In this document: positions 8,654-18,614 of the stretch, piece by piece
Layout: every line of letters starts with the position of its first letter
Numbering within the stretch: position 1 is the first letter of the stretch
Source: Nitrospirales bacterium
GTDB taxonomy: Bacteria; Nitrospirota; Nitrospiria; Nitrospirales; UBA8639
Length of the DNA stretch: 64,000 nt
Assembly (NCBI GenBank): GCA_031315865.1
Contig: JALDRJ010000002.1
Span: forward strand, 3,136,001 to 3,200,000
Reading direction: 5' to 3'
Notes under the pieces: generated by a model
Database searches by the model: none
What the model was told of the DNA's origin: nothing
The model's input: the letters and a program-made list of their open reading frames with translations, nothing else
Made by a program: the position numbers and the translations under genes

Positions 8654-10192
8654 GTGGGTTTTTATCAGCGTGAGGTCATTAAGTATCGATCAACTCTGAA
8701 TGTCTCTCGCGGCCCAATCGTGCGATCGGGTGTAACGTCCCGTCTTTTTCCTCTCTATCGTCCAGTCTCTCTCCTCTCCATCATGGTCCTCTGCTTGGTT
8801 ACGCTGGCCGTTGGGTGTAGTTCGTTCGGTAGCCATTATCAGCGTGTGGAAAAAAGCCTGCTCGCCGGTCATCTCGAAGAAGCGGATCACATCGTCGAGA
8901 AGACACAAGAAGAGTATGGCCAACGTAGCCGTTTATTATATCTTATGGATCGCGGCATGACTCTGCACCTGGCAGGACATTTTCAAAAAAGTAACGAATT
9001 TTTGGAGCAGGCCGATCAATTGATTGAAGAATTTTACACAACGCGAATTCGAGACGAAGCGGCTGCGATACTTCTGAACGAAACACAATTACCATATCAA
9101 GGAGATCCCTACGAGCAGGTGATGGTCAATGTCATCAAAGCGTTGAACTATACTCAACTGCAAGATCTGCCGGCGGCACTAGTCGAGGCTAGACGGATTG
9201 ATCATCGTCTAAATTTGTTAGCGGATTCGGTCGATGACGATGCTTACCATGAAGACCCGTTTGCTCGATACCTGACCGGACTTCTCTATGAGGCGACTGG
9301 AGACCTCAATAACGCATTCATCGCGTATCGAAAGGCCGAGCAAGGCTACCGCCAGGCTGAATCATGGTCTCACGTGACGATCCCGTCCATGCTCAAAGAA
9401 GACTTGCTTCGAACCGCGAAGGCTTTAGGGTTCGATGATGAATTGTTACGTTATCAGGAAGAATTTCCGGATATGACTCCACCGGTTGTGAACAGGGAAC
9501 AGCAGGCCCAGATCATTCTAGTCAACCTCAATGGGCTGGGCCCTAGAAAATCAGAGGCCTTGCTGGATTTTCCGATTAGTCTGGATGCACTCAATCTGAT
9601 CGCCCTGACAAAGCGGGGATTTGGACGGAGTTCACCACGAACACGAGGGCCCGATGCCGTTCTCTATGGATTGCAAGGAGACATCGTCCGCGTGGCGTTA
9701 CCTCAGGTGCTTCTCCAACCATCGCTGGTGTCGTACAGTGAAGTTCGTGCCGATAATGGTGTGGAGTCGTATCAAACACAAACCCAGCGTGTGTATGATA
9801 TTCAGGCCGTGGCCAAAAAAAATTTAGATGATGACTACACGGCCCTCGTCGTCCGAGCTGTTGCCCGTGCGGCGATGAAAATGGCGGCGGCGGTCGGGAT
9901 CGGCTACGGAGCGCGAGCCGCGGTAAACAAGAATTCGCAAGCGTGGGTCGGTCTCGTCGCAGTCATTCTTGCCAGAATATTCGCGATAGCCACGGAGGAA
10001 GCGGATATCAGGACCTGGCGAACACTCCCAGGGGAAATACAAGTCGCAAGACTATGGGTTCCTCCAGGCACCTATTCTCTTGTTGTACACTCCTTTGATG
10101 CTCGGGGCCAAGCATTACCTGGCGGGATTTCCGAGAAAATTAGTCTTCTCGATGGCGAAACCAAATTCCTGACACAACGGATTCCCGAGTAA
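8654..10192 (+). CDS. COG3014 family TPR-containing lipoprotein
   Basis: The 512-residue frame starts at GTG 8654. A shorter version could start closer to the signal peptide, whose hydrophobic core and lipobox (LAVGC) lie at about residues 43-55. The first third is a helical TPR-like region (LLAGHLEEADHIVEK, MTLHLAGHFQKSNEFLEQA, ALNYTQLQDLPAALVEARR). The last third is beta-rich with a Gly/Ala segment, ARAAMKMAAAVGIGYGARA, and ends WVPPGTYSLVVHSFDARG. This layout matches the uncharacterised COG3014 family. It sits between an LpoB-like gene and a second LPP20 protein whose ATG follows its stop directly. Confidence 0.78.
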   Translation: MGFYQREVIKYRSTLNVSRGPIVRSGVTSRLFPLYRPVSLLSIMVLCLVTLAVGCSSFGSHYQRVEKSLLAGHLEEADHIVEKTQEEYGQRSRLLYLMDRGMTLHLAGHFQKSNEFLEQADQLIEEFYTTRIRDEAAAILLNETQLPYQGDPYEQVMVNVIKALNYTQLQDLPAALVEARRIDHRLNLLADSVDDDAYHEDPFARYLTGLLYEATGDLNNAFIAYRKAEQGYRQAESWSHVTIPSMLKEDLLRTAKALGFDDELLRYQEEFPDMTPPVVNREQQAQIILVNLNGLGPRKSEALLDFPISLDALNLIALTKRGFGRSSPRTRGPDAVLYGLQGDIVRVALPQVLLQPSLVSYSEVRADNGVESYQTQTQRVYDIQAVAKKNLDDDYTALVVRAVARAAMKMAAAVGIGYGARAAVNKNSQAWVGLVAVILARIFAIATEEADIRTWRTLPGEIQVARLWVPPGTYSLVVHSFDARGQALPGGISEKISLLDGETKFLTQRIPE

Positions 10193-11332
10193 ATGTTCAT
10201 CCGTCCTTCACTCAACGACCGCGTGAAAAGGGGACTACTCATAGGCCTTGTGAGTCTTATTTCCGGTTGTTCCCTGTTCGGTACACAAGCCACGCCTGAT
10301 TGGATTCGTGGGGACAGCCGGCAATTCCCCCCAGAACAGTATCTGGTTGGGCGGGGAGAGGCGGATTCACGAGCTGTCGCCGAACGGCGTGCGTATGCAG
10401 CTATCGCACGGGTCTTTCGTGCCAATATTACGTCTCGTCTACAGGATCGAGAAAGCTATTCGCAGGAAGAAAGAGATGATTCCACGAAGACCAGCCGGGA
10501 CCTGACTCTCGATCACGTGACGTCCGTTTCTTCTGAAAAAGTCCTTGAAAATGTCAAAGTTTTACAAACCTGGTATCAGCCTGACACGAAACAGTATTTT
10601 GCATTGGCGGGCATTCATCGAGGTCAAGCCGAACGACGGTTGCTTGATCGCATCACGGAACTGGACCGCGCGATCGACTTGAACATCACACAGGCGCGTC
10701 AAGCAGAAAGTCCAATCATCAAACTGCGAGGGTACAAACGTGCCTTGAGAGATTTACGGTACAGGCACGAAGCCAACACGGACTTACAGGTCTTGAGAGT
10801 ATCCGGCGAAGGGTTCTCTCCTTCGTATCATCTCGCCAATATCGAACAGGAACTCCAACGATTCGTGTTAGAGGATTTTTTCATCGTCGTAAAGGTGTCC
10901 GGAGACCAGGCAAGGCAAGTTGAAACAGCCATCTGGCAAGGACTGCAACAACAAGGGCTCGTGACACATGAGGTTGAGAAAGGGGAGGCATCGAAACAAA
11001 CCATCGACTCGTCCGCAACAGAGCAGACTCCAGACATCCTCATTACCGGTTCATCGCGTCTTGAGGATCTCGCCTTGTCTGATCCGCTTTTTACATACGT
11101 GCGCTGGTGTAGCGATCTGCAGATTCTTGAAACACAGAATCAACTCGTGCTTGGGATTGTCTCTCGTTCCGGTCGAGAGGGACACATTACACAAGAGGAG
11201 GCCCGTGTGCGAGCGACTCGCACGATGCAAAAAGTTGTATCAGCCGAAATTGCCGAATCGCTGGCTCGTTATATCTACAGTGATGAACAAGTGGACGCGT
11301 CCTCATCAGCATCCTGTCTTCCTCCTAGGTAG
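10193..11332 (+). CDS. Second LPP20-type lipoprotein with extended C-terminus
   Basis: A 379-residue product whose ATG is immediately adjacent to the upstream stop, implying translational coupling. It has a signal peptide with lipobox LISGC, then PDWIRGDSRQFPPEQYLVGR and ADSRAVAERRAYAAIARVF. These are the LPP20 features: PxW start, VG(R/S)G, and an Ala-rich helix. Unlike the shorter LPP20 gene at 7371 it carries about 200 extra residues with a coiled region and a second alpha/beta segment (LANIEQELQRFVLEDFFIVVKVSG). The function of the added domain is unknown. It closes a four-gene lipoprotein operon. Confidence 0.75.
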   Translation: MFIRPSLNDRVKRGLLIGLVSLISGCSLFGTQATPDWIRGDSRQFPPEQYLVGRGEADSRAVAERRAYAAIARVFRANITSRLQDRESYSQEERDDSTKTSRDLTLDHVTSVSSEKVLENVKVLQTWYQPDTKQYFALAGIHRGQAERRLLDRITELDRAIDLNITQARQAESPIIKLRGYKRALRDLRYRHEANTDLQVLRVSGEGFSPSYHLANIEQELQRFVLEDFFIVVKVSGDQARQVETAIWQGLQQQGLVTHEVEKGEASKQTIDSSATEQTPDILITGSSRLEDLALSDPLFTYVRWCSDLQILETQNQLVLGIVSRSGREGHITQEEARVRATRTMQKVVSAEIAESLARYIYSDEQVDASSSASCLPPR

Positions 11333-11383
11333 AGGCCTGCCATATTTTTAGCTAAATATCATGCGTATGCAAAGGGAAGGTCC

Positions 11384-13243
11384 GTGAAAAAACCCATGGC
11401 TATCATCGGAATCGTTTTTGTTCTGCTGATGTTTCTCGTTTTGACGCTGCCGTATTGGCTAGACCTGAATCGGTACCGAGATCACTTTCTGCCCTTGGTA
11501 CAGGATGAGTTGAATAGAAAAGTGGACGTTCCACACATTGAGATGATGTGGTTTCCCTACTTGGGCATTCGGCTGAAGGACATGAAGATATTGGATGATC
11601 CAACGTTCTCACATGTGCCATTCGTGAGGGTTGCGTCACTCGATGTCGGCGTCAAGTGGAAGCCTCTCTTCACCCGTCGAATTGAAGTCCACAGCATCAG
11701 CATCCATCAGCCTCTGATCTCGATCATTCGCCAAAAAGATGGAACGTTGAACACAGGAACAATAGGCAGGCAATCGCGCCCAGATCATGAGCCGTCTTCG
11801 ACGCCGGCTTCAGGGACATCGATGCTTGCCATTTTTGGAGTTGAGCAGCTCAATATATCCGAGGGGACGGTTTTGTTTGAAGATCGATCCGCTGAGTCGA
11901 CCAAGACATATCATGTGGAGCATGTTGAATTGAACACACAATCTGTCAGGCTAGGTGATACGGCGAAGGTTCATGCGCAAGGGGTGCTTATGCCCTACCA
12001 GTTGCCTTTTGTCTTTGAGGGAAATTTTGGTCCGTTACAAGCAAATTTGGATGTCCCGAATATCGAGGCAAATTTGCATCTCGCGAATTCGCGTTTCTTG
12101 GCCAAGGGGCATGTCATGAGAGAAACTCTGAATCTTGACATCACCTCTTCATCCATCGTTCTCAACGACTTTCCCATACCTGAAGCACTACCGAAACCTA
12201 TCGAATTGACGAACGTGTTGGCACATGTTCAAGCCCCGGTGACGGGGAACAAGCGTTTAAATTCGGACGCGCAGGTTGTTCAAGTTGACCCTTTCTCATT
12301 TGATATAAAACTGGGCAATTCAACTCTTTCAGTGAATGGACGGGTTGACGGAGATCGTCTGGAGATTCATGCCACCTCGCCAACCATCAATAGTCTAGAC
12401 CTTCCTTTGCAGCTACCCCTTCAAACTCCTGTTTCCGTGAACCAGCTGGATCTCAAAGCAAAGACGGCTGGCCGCCTTGTTGAAGTACACGCGTTGACCG
12501 CAGAAATTTTCGAAGGTCGTCTAGACGCACAAGCTTTATGGGACAATCGACCCGACATTCCGGCCTTACGTTCAACCGGCTCGCTGAAGCAGTTTCATGT
12601 CGAAACAATACAAAGCCTTTTAAAGCCGGGTTCCATCACGTTACATGGCACTGGGGTTTTGAACTGGCAGTTAAAAGGAACAGTGCCATCAAACGGGCTC
12701 CCTCTTCTGTATGGAAAGGCTGACATGTCGATATCAGATGGGCAATTGAAGGGAGTTGACTTGCTTCATCAGATTGAAAAAGTTTTGCAAGCGGAAGGAC
12801 TCTTGGGGGGACATCGCGGGGTCACGAAATTTTCCAAGCTTCAGGCCAAACTGGAATTTCAAGGAGAGCGCATTGTGATCCAGAAGCTGCAGCTAAATGG
12901 GGAAGCCAACGATTTTGTCATGGAGGGGGAGGGAGTGGTCATGCGAGATCAGTCCATGCATGTCAACGGAACTTTACGGCTAGAAAGAATGCTATCAAAG
13001 AAAATTATTGCACAGATTCCAATTGCGAAAGTCGCCCTTCAGGAAGAGCAACTCACTGTGCCTTTTGTCGTGAATGGGAATGTTTCTCAACCACAAATAG
13101 GATTGGATTTTAGAGATATTCAGCAGCGTTTGCAGAAGGAAGCGGGGAAAGCGATTCAAAAAATTCTTCAGGGTGATTCGAAAGACGTACAAAAACTCTT
13201 ACAGCAAGGAAAGGAAATGCTCAAGGGTTTGTTCGGCCGTTGA
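11384..13243 (+). CDS. AsmA-family envelope protein
   Basis: The 619-residue protein starts at GTG 11384 behind GGGAAGG. It has an N-terminal uncleaved membrane anchor (AIIGIVFVLLMFLVLTLPYW) and the classic AsmA beginning LDLNRYRDHFLPLVQDELNR. It continues with a long beta-strand-rich periplasmic domain and an AsmA_2-like C-terminal part (GKADMSISDGQLKGVDLLHQ, about residues 445-465). AsmA-like proteins are thought to bridge the periplasm and move phospholipids or affect outer-membrane assembly. It lies just downstream of the lipoprotein operon and upstream of an outer-membrane porin gene, so the whole block is envelope-directed. Confidence 0.88.
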   Translation: MKKPMAIIGIVFVLLMFLVLTLPYWLDLNRYRDHFLPLVQDELNRKVDVPHIEMMWFPYLGIRLKDMKILDDPTFSHVPFVRVASLDVGVKWKPLFTRRIEVHSISIHQPLISIIRQKDGTLNTGTIGRQSRPDHEPSSTPASGTSMLAIFGVEQLNISEGTVLFEDRSAESTKTYHVEHVELNTQSVRLGDTAKVHAQGVLMPYQLPFVFEGNFGPLQANLDVPNIEANLHLANSRFLAKGHVMRETLNLDITSSSIVLNDFPIPEALPKPIELTNVLAHVQAPVTGNKRLNSDAQVVQVDPFSFDIKLGNSTLSVNGRVDGDRLEIHATSPTINSLDLPLQLPLQTPVSVNQLDLKAKTAGRLVEVHALTAEIFEGRLDAQALWDNRPDIPALRSTGSLKQFHVETIQSLLKPGSITLHGTGVLNWQLKGTVPSNGLPLLYGKADMSISDGQLKGVDLLHQIEKVLQAEGLLGGHRGVTKFSKLQAKLEFQGERIVIQKLQLNGEANDFVMEGEGVVMRDQSMHVNGTLRLERMLSKKIIAQIPIAKVALQEEQLTVPFVVNGNVSQPQIGLDFRDIQQRLQKEAGKAIQKILQGDSKDVQKLLQQGKEMLKGLFGR

Positions 13244-13381
13244 AGCCATGCGGTCTCCGCCGGAAATGTCCATAGCATAAACGATTTCTCCTTCAGATTA
13301 CTCACATCACATTCATCCTCCCCTTTTCTGACTCTTTGTCTCGTCAACTCTTAAACGTTGGGCTTAAGCCTAGTCACTTGG

Positions 13382-13409
13382 TTGACAAATAAGCCGAATT
13401 TGGCATGAT
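13382..13409 (+). promoter_or_regulatory. Candidate sigma-70 promoter upstream of the FadL-like gene
   Basis: TTGACA at 13382-13387 is followed after 16 bp by CATGAT at 13404-13409, a good -35 and an acceptable -10 hexamer in the gap between the AsmA gene and the porin gene. It lies about 88 bp ahead of the first possible start codon at 13497. This is sequence pattern only. Confidence 0.4.
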
Positions 13410-13496
13410 CCTTTACGTCAACGCTTCATGCACTGTAAAGGGATTTGGCTCTATTGAAAGCACGAACGTAGTGGAATCCTGAACGTATTCATCTTC

Positions 13497-15014
13497 ATGC
13501 TGGCATTTGCACGAGAGCATACTGGATTCAAAGTCATGCGTCACGCCATCGACGGGATAGGAAGCGATGTCAACACCTTTTCCATGCGCTTTTTGTGTTT
13601 AGCGAGCTGCCGGCAGATAGACAGATATGCGAGCAAACACGAAATTTGGAAAATTTTTCTTGTTTCCAAAGTTATTCTTGCTCTGTTGAACTTCCAAGCG
13701 CCAAGTGCTTGGGCTGATGGGTTTCGTAATCCGTTCCAAGATTCTGCGGCATTAGGCCAAGGCACGGCATTTATTGCACAGGCTGACAATCCGTCGGCCA
13801 TTCACTTTAACCCGGCGGCGATGACTCAATTGTCTGGCATTCAGCATTCCGTCGGCGTCCAGTTTCTCAATCCGTCTACCAAATTTACGTCTACAAATGG
13901 CCAGAAAGTTGAGAATGATCTCAATGGTCCTGTCGGACTTCCGCCTCCAGGGCAATTCTTTCTCACCGTTTCCTTTCAAGACTATGATATTGGTTGGTTG
14001 AAAAACTTTACCCTGGGCCTGGGACTCGAATCGCTGTATGGATTTGCCAGTGAATGGCCAAAAGATGGTCCATTTGCTACCGCGCTTACCCGCGCTCAAT
14101 TGCCTCTTCTCGATATCAAACCGTCGGTTGCCTATAAGCTTAGTGATTGGTTATCGGTCGGGGTCGGCGCAGATTTTTTTACGTTTGCCCCATTCGTTGG
14201 TGAGGGTCATTTCGAACAACAGTCTATCGCCATCGGCAACATCCCCGGAACGACAGCAGGAGAGTTAGTGGAACTGAATGGCAAGGGAACGACAGCAGGC
14301 CTCAACGCCAGTTTTTTACTCACCTTACTACGTAATGAAGCTCAGCAACCGCTCCTGACCCTCGGATTTATCTGGCGCAGTCAAGCCGTGTTGCCGATCA
14401 ATGGAAGACTCCTTGCCAATGGACAGCATGTTGCCGATATCTCGTCTTCACTCAGGTTTCCCGAAATTTATGAGGGCGGCGTTGCGATCTGGCCTCTGCG
14501 AAATCAAGAAAAGGAGTGGAAAGTCGAAGTGGATGTCCACTATGTCCGCTGGCAATCGATTCGGTCTGGAGACATAACGTTATCGTCTGGCATGGCGATT
14601 CCCCAACCGCAAAAATGGAACAATGCCCTGACCGTCTTAACAGGAACTGAATGGACCTGGTTGAGTCCTGACGTATTACCGGATTGGGAAGTGGCGTTGC
14701 GAACTGGGTACATTTATTCAGAGTCGGCTACGACCGACATTAGTTTTAACCCCAGCTTTCCGGACAGCGACTTGCACGTTGTCTCTGTAGGAGTAGGATT
14801 TACATGTAAAGAAGCAGGTAAATTCTTCGGGGTTCTGGACTGTACTGATTCAGGAAGTGGGTGGTTTACAAAGAAAGCCATCGTACTGGACCTCGGTGTA
14901 CAAACCATCTTTTACGAGACGCGGAACGTAACAGGGAGTCCGGTCTCAGCATTCAATGGGACGTACAAGAGTAGAGCAACTGGCGGATCATTAACCGTTC
15001 AGGTGAATTTTTAA
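13497..15014 (+). CDS. FadL/OmpP1/TodX-type outer-membrane transport protein
   Basis: The frame encodes up to 505 residues. The signal peptide core (IFLVSKVILALLNF ... APSAWADG) lies at about residues 49-72, so translation may begin later, for example at ATG 13584; none of the starts has a clear ribosome site. The mature protein starts GFRNPFQDSAALGQGTAF, then AQADNPSAIHFNPAAMTQL, the N-terminal hatch motif of FadL channels with the NPA signature. It continues as a long beta-barrel and ends in Phe (SLTVQVNF), as outer-membrane barrels do. It should import hydrophobic compounds such as fatty acids or aromatics. Confidence 0.88.
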   Translation: MLAFAREHTGFKVMRHAIDGIGSDVNTFSMRFLCLASCRQIDRYASKHEIWKIFLVSKVILALLNFQAPSAWADGFRNPFQDSAALGQGTAFIAQADNPSAIHFNPAAMTQLSGIQHSVGVQFLNPSTKFTSTNGQKVENDLNGPVGLPPPGQFFLTVSFQDYDIGWLKNFTLGLGLESLYGFASEWPKDGPFATALTRAQLPLLDIKPSVAYKLSDWLSVGVGADFFTFAPFVGEGHFEQQSIAIGNIPGTTAGELVELNGKGTTAGLNASFLLTLLRNEAQQPLLTLGFIWRSQAVLPINGRLLANGQHVADISSSLRFPEIYEGGVAIWPLRNQEKEWKVEVDVHYVRWQSIRSGDITLSSGMAIPQPQKWNNALTVLTGTEWTWLSPDVLPDWEVALRTGYIYSESATTDISFNPSFPDSDLHVVSVGVGFTCKEAGKFFGVLDCTDSGSGWFTKKAIVLDLGVQTIFYETRNVTGSPVSAFNGTYKSRATGGSLTVQVNF

Positions 15015-15089
15015 TGAGCGTTCTTCTTATATGATGCTGGCTGACTTGGAAAATGTCGTGAAGACGTGTGTAACCCAATTTGCCTGACG

Positions 15090-18000
15090 ATGCCGAAATT
15101 GAAGCCTTCAACAGTGAGAAAATCGCTACCGCCTTCCTCGGTCAAATTGACCATTCCACTGTTGCCACGGGTCGTAGAACGTCAAAGATTATTTCATCGG
15201 CTGAATCACACAGACAACCGTTCGATCATCTGGATCACAGGACCGCCGGGATCGGGCAAGACGACGTTGGCAGCGAGTTATTTAAACCAACAGCCACGTA
15301 AAGCCCTCTGGTACCAACTCGATGCCGGCGACCAGGACCCCGCTGTCTGGTTTGGATTCTTGCGCCAAGGGTTTTCTCGACTGGCTCCACGAAGCAAACG
15401 CCCCCCCCCGGCGTTGACTCCGGAATACTTTGCCAACCTCCCAGTATTTGCCCAACATTTTTTCGAGCAGTTCTACCGTAAACTCAAGACGCCGTTTCTC
15501 CTAGTCTTCGATAATTATCATGAACTGCCCCTGGACAGTTCATTCCATACGCTCGTGCTCAAAGCGATTGAGGGAATGCCTGCCCACGGCACGATGCTGA
15601 TCATGAGCCGAAATGTCCCGCCACCCATGCTGGCCCGGGTGCAAGTGGAACAACGCATGGCACTGCTGGGCTTTACCGACTTGCAGTTGACCGACCCCGA
15701 GCTCAAAGACGTGGTGCATTTGCACCGGCCGGGCATGCCGCCGGACGAGATGGAGGGATGGGTACTGAGGTTACAGGAACATACACAGGGGTGGATGGGC
15801 GGGGTGATCTTGGCATTAGCGCAAGCTGGGGAGATCGGGAAGCGCGCCCCCGACACATCGGATACGTCGGTCTTATTTGACTACTTTGCGACAGAAGTGC
15901 TGCAGCAGCAATCCGCGCAAGAACAAGAGTGGCTCTTGACGTTGAGTGCGCTGCCGTCGATGACGCGGGGAATGGCAGCAGCGCTGACGGGGGCAGAGAA
16001 GGCGGGGGCGTTGCTGGAGCGGTTGGCTCGGCGGGGGTATTTTACCGAACGGCGCAAAGATGTGGAAGTGCAGTATCAGTTTCATCCACGGTTTCGGGAG
16101 TTTTTACGCGCATACGCACAAGAGCATTGGGAGGCGGAGAAGATACATGACCTGCAAGAGCAGGCCGCGACGCTACTCAAAGCCGAGGGGCGTAGGGAAG
16201 AAGCCATGGCGTTGTATGTGGAGAACCAGCAGTGGACAGAGTTCTTGAATATTTTGTTGCCTGCTGCACCGCAATACATGAACCAAGGTAAGGTGCAGAC
16301 GCTCGCTGCTTGGCTCATGCAAATTCCCAAAGACATAGTAGCGGCCGCTCCCTGGTGTCAATATTGGCAGGCCACGTGTGTGATGACGACGAATCCTGAT
16401 TCGAGTGTCCCCCTGTTTGAACGGGTGTTTCATCGGTTTGAAGCAGAAGGCGATCAGACTGGAATTCTCTTGGCTTGGTGTGGGATCGTGGATGCGATTC
16501 AACTGAGCTTTCAACAGTATTCGCGATTGGATGCCTGGATTGATTTTCTTGAAACCTATTTAGCGACACATCCGTCATATCCTTCAAAAGAGATTGAAAG
16601 ACAGGTGGCAGCTTCTATGTATGGGGCGTTAGTCAAACATCGATTTAATTATTCGACGATCAATCAATGGGAGCAAAAAGTCTTAGACAATATTCGTCTA
16701 TTCCCGGATCTCATGAGCCAGACACAGGCTGTGTGGACAGTCTATCAGTATCGGACCTGGAATGCAGACTATGCTCTCGTAGAGAGTTTACTACAGGAAA
16801 TCAAAGACAAATTAGAAGATCAACCTCATCTTGTGGCTGCTTGTCTTTTGGTCAACGCGATGCGGGGTGATATCAGTTGGATGCAAAATGATGGACTGCG
16901 ATGCCTTCGCATGTACGAAGATGGGCGTCATCTTTTTGGCAGGGGTTTGGTGCCTGACCTAGAGGTCTGGCCTTGGTGCTCGGGGATTGCGGGCTATATT
17001 TTTACTGGACAATTGTCTAAGGCACGTCAGGAATGTCAAACCTTGGTCTCTCAGTATCAACACGCTCCCGGAATGGGGGGCGCGTTTACGAACTATTTTG
17101 CGGCCTGGCTTGAGCGACTTGATGGGAATATTGCCAAGGCTATGACTCACATAGATTATGCTCTCGATATTCTCTCTAAGGTTCAGATGAACTTTATTCA
17201 GAGTTTTATGAGGGGTTTGAAAATACATTTATATATCGATCTTCAGGAGTGGGGTCATGTTACTGAAGAACAGCAGAAGTATAGAGCAGATGGTTTTATC
17301 TCGCATTTTTCGTGGTTAAGATATCTTGACCACATTATCGAAGCGAGGAAAATGCTACTCAAAGGGGAGAAAGAAAAGGGGTTAAAAGAACTACGACGCT
17401 TTCTTATGATCAGTAGAGAATATGGTTGTATCTTTTGGATTGGTATTATTCCGGAAGTCATGGCGTTTTTATGTAATCACGCTCTCAAAGAAGGTATCGA
17501 AGAAGCGCAGGCTAAGAAGATTATCGCGACGCTCAAATTGAGTCCGCCGTCAGAAGGCGTCTCATACAAATGGCCCTTTGCGGTGCTGATCACGACGTTG
17601 GGCAGTTTTGTTTTATTGGCGGAGCAAACGACGACAGAGCTTCTCAAGAAAACTCCCAAGCGACAGGTCCTCTTCCTGAAAGTCCTGCTGGCGTTAGGCG
17701 GCAAAGACGTCCCACAGGAGAAGATGGCCGACATTCTGTGGCCGGATTCTGATGGGGATCGAGCCTATCGCTCGTTCATCGTGACGCTCACGCGCGTGCG
17801 CAATATGCTGGGCCACAAAGATGCAATTTTGTTAGAGAGCGGACGAGTGAGCTTGAATCCGAATCGCTGTTGGATTGATATCCTGGCCTTTGAACAATTG
17901 GTGGCCCGCGCTGATACGACATGGCACGAGAAACAAGTTGATGAGAGTCTTCCGCTTTATGAGCAAGCCCGCGCGATGTATCGAGGGCCCTTTCTCCCGC

Positions 18001-18167
18001 AAGAAGATGACGAGCTCTGGGCGCAGTCAATGCGCGTTCGACTCGACAAGCGTTATCAGCACGTCATCGACCGGCTTCGAACTGGCTATGAACAAACAGG
18101 CGAGTGGAGCAAAGCCGTGGAAGTGCTAGAGCAGGCCAAACAGGTCGTGGAAGTTCGTAATGAATAA
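15090..18167 (+). CDS. STAND ATPase-TPR-BTAD transcriptional regulator, copy 1 (intact)
   Basis: A 1025-residue protein from ATG 15090 (a GTG at 15066 is possible). The N-terminus resembles MalT: KLTIPLLPRVVERQRL, Walker A GPPGSGKTT at 51-59 and a Walker-B-like FLLVFDNYHEL. Next comes a winged-helix/NACHT-type segment (QFHPRFREFLRAYAQEHWEA), then a long TPR-like helical sensor (about 350-830). The C-terminus is an OmpR-type winged helix (about 845-925, PKRQVLFLKVLLALGGKDVP ... LTRVRNMLG) plus a BTAD domain (about 930-1020: WIDILAFEQL, YRGPFLP, LWAQSMRVRLDKRY). This is the SARP DNA-binding unit placed at the C-terminus. It probably binds DNA when the sensor meets an inducer. Copy 2 downstream is mosaic-identical to it. 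Confidence 0.87.
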   Translation: MPKLKPSTVRKSLPPSSVKLTIPLLPRVVERQRLFHRLNHTDNRSIIWITGPPGSGKTTLAASYLNQQPRKALWYQLDAGDQDPAVWFGFLRQGFSRLAPRSKRPPPALTPEYFANLPVFAQHFFEQFYRKLKTPFLLVFDNYHELPLDSSFHTLVLKAIEGMPAHGTMLIMSRNVPPPMLARVQVEQRMALLGFTDLQLTDPELKDVVHLHRPGMPPDEMEGWVLRLQEHTQGWMGGVILALAQAGEIGKRAPDTSDTSVLFDYFATEVLQQQSAQEQEWLLTLSALPSMTRGMAAALTGAEKAGALLERLARRGYFTERRKDVEVQYQFHPRFREFLRAYAQEHWEAEKIHDLQEQAATLLKAEGRREEAMALYVENQQWTEFLNILLPAAPQYMNQGKVQTLAAWLMQIPKDIVAAAPWCQYWQATCVMTTNPDSSVPLFERVFHRFEAEGDQTGILLAWCGIVDAIQLSFQQYSRLDAWIDFLETYLATHPSYPSKEIERQVAASMYGALVKHRFNYSTINQWEQKVLDNIRLFPDLMSQTQAVWTVYQYRTWNADYALVESLLQEIKDKLEDQPHLVAACLLVNAMRGDISWMQNDGLRCLRMYEDGRHLFGRGLVPDLEVWPWCSGIAGYIFTGQLSKARQECQTLVSQYQHAPGMGGAFTNYFAAWLERLDGNIAKAMTHIDYALDILSKVQMNFIQSFMRGLKIHLYIDLQEWGHVTEEQQKYRADGFISHFSWLRYLDHIIEARKMLLKGEKEKGLKELRRFLMISREYGCIFWIGIIPEVMAFLCNHALKEGIEEAQAKKIIATLKLSPPSEGVSYKWPFAVLITTLGSFVLLAEQTTTELLKKTPKRQVLFLKVLLALGGKDVPQEKMADILWPDSDGDRAYRSFIVTLTRVRNMLGHKDAILLESGRVSLNPNRCWIDILAFEQLVARADTTWHEKQVDESLPLYEQARAMYRGPFLPQEDDELWAQSMRVRLDKRYQHVIDRLRTGYEQTGEWSKAVEVLEQAKQVVEVRNE
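15401..15409 (+). repeat. Poly-C tract (C9) inside regulator copy 1
   Basis: Nine consecutive C bases occur in the codons for Pro-rich RPPPA. The paralogous position in copy 2 (19212-19219) has eight, which shifts that gene out of frame. Homopolymer runs of this length are slippage-prone in bacteria, so the tract may act as an on/off switch. Confidence 0.6.
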
Positions 18168-18224
18168 GCAAAAGGAAATTGGATAAAGTGGGAGGTGGCA
18201 CGCATCATCAAAGTCATAAATCAG

Positions 18225-18614
18225 CTAGAGCGGTGAGGATTTTCGATTGCTCGGAGTTGAACCATGATCCAGATTAAGTTGCGTGAGAGTCTCCAAACAC
18301 GCTTTTTTTAGTGGAGGTAAGTCGTTAGGCACGACTGCCCATATCGTATCGAGATTCACAACATCGTAGGAATGACGTATGTGATTACCAATTCCTCTAA
18401 TAGAAGGCCAGGGAATGTCGGGAGCGAATTTCTGGGCATCATCCCCAAGTTTCACGGCAGCTTCTGAAAGGATCGCAATGGCTCGTTCTACAGCGAGTCG
18501 TGTTTTTAAATCGTTTTTTCAGTCGGATTTAGAAAGTCCTTGAGTAAACCGCTCAATGTAGCCAATGCTATCAAGGATATCCTGAAAACGCAGGGAAATC
18601 TTATTAGAAGGCAA
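18225..18614 (-). pseudogene. hepT: HepT-like toxin (DUF86 family), interrupted by an in-frame TGA
   Basis: From TTG 18614, which overlaps the mntA stop, the frame reads SLRFQDILDSIGYIERFTQG, the usual HepT N-terminus. It then meets TGA at 18519-18521 (codon 32) and continues in the same frame with KTRLAVERAIAILSEAAVKL and IRGIGNHIRHSYDVVN to a stop at 18225. The last stretch is the HepT catalytic region, an RGxGNxxRHxY variant of the RX4-6HXY RNase motif. Without the stop the protein would be 129 residues, normal for HepT. HepT is an RNase toxin neutralised by MntA through AMP-ylation of its tyrosine. A single base change or a sequencing error would explain the break. Confidence 0.75.

Noticed and set aside
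15518-16336. Several antisense frames within the regulator genes, repeated in both copies
   Set aside because: They duplicate only because the regulator sequence is duplicated; they are Cys/Ser/Pro-rich shadows of the coding strand.
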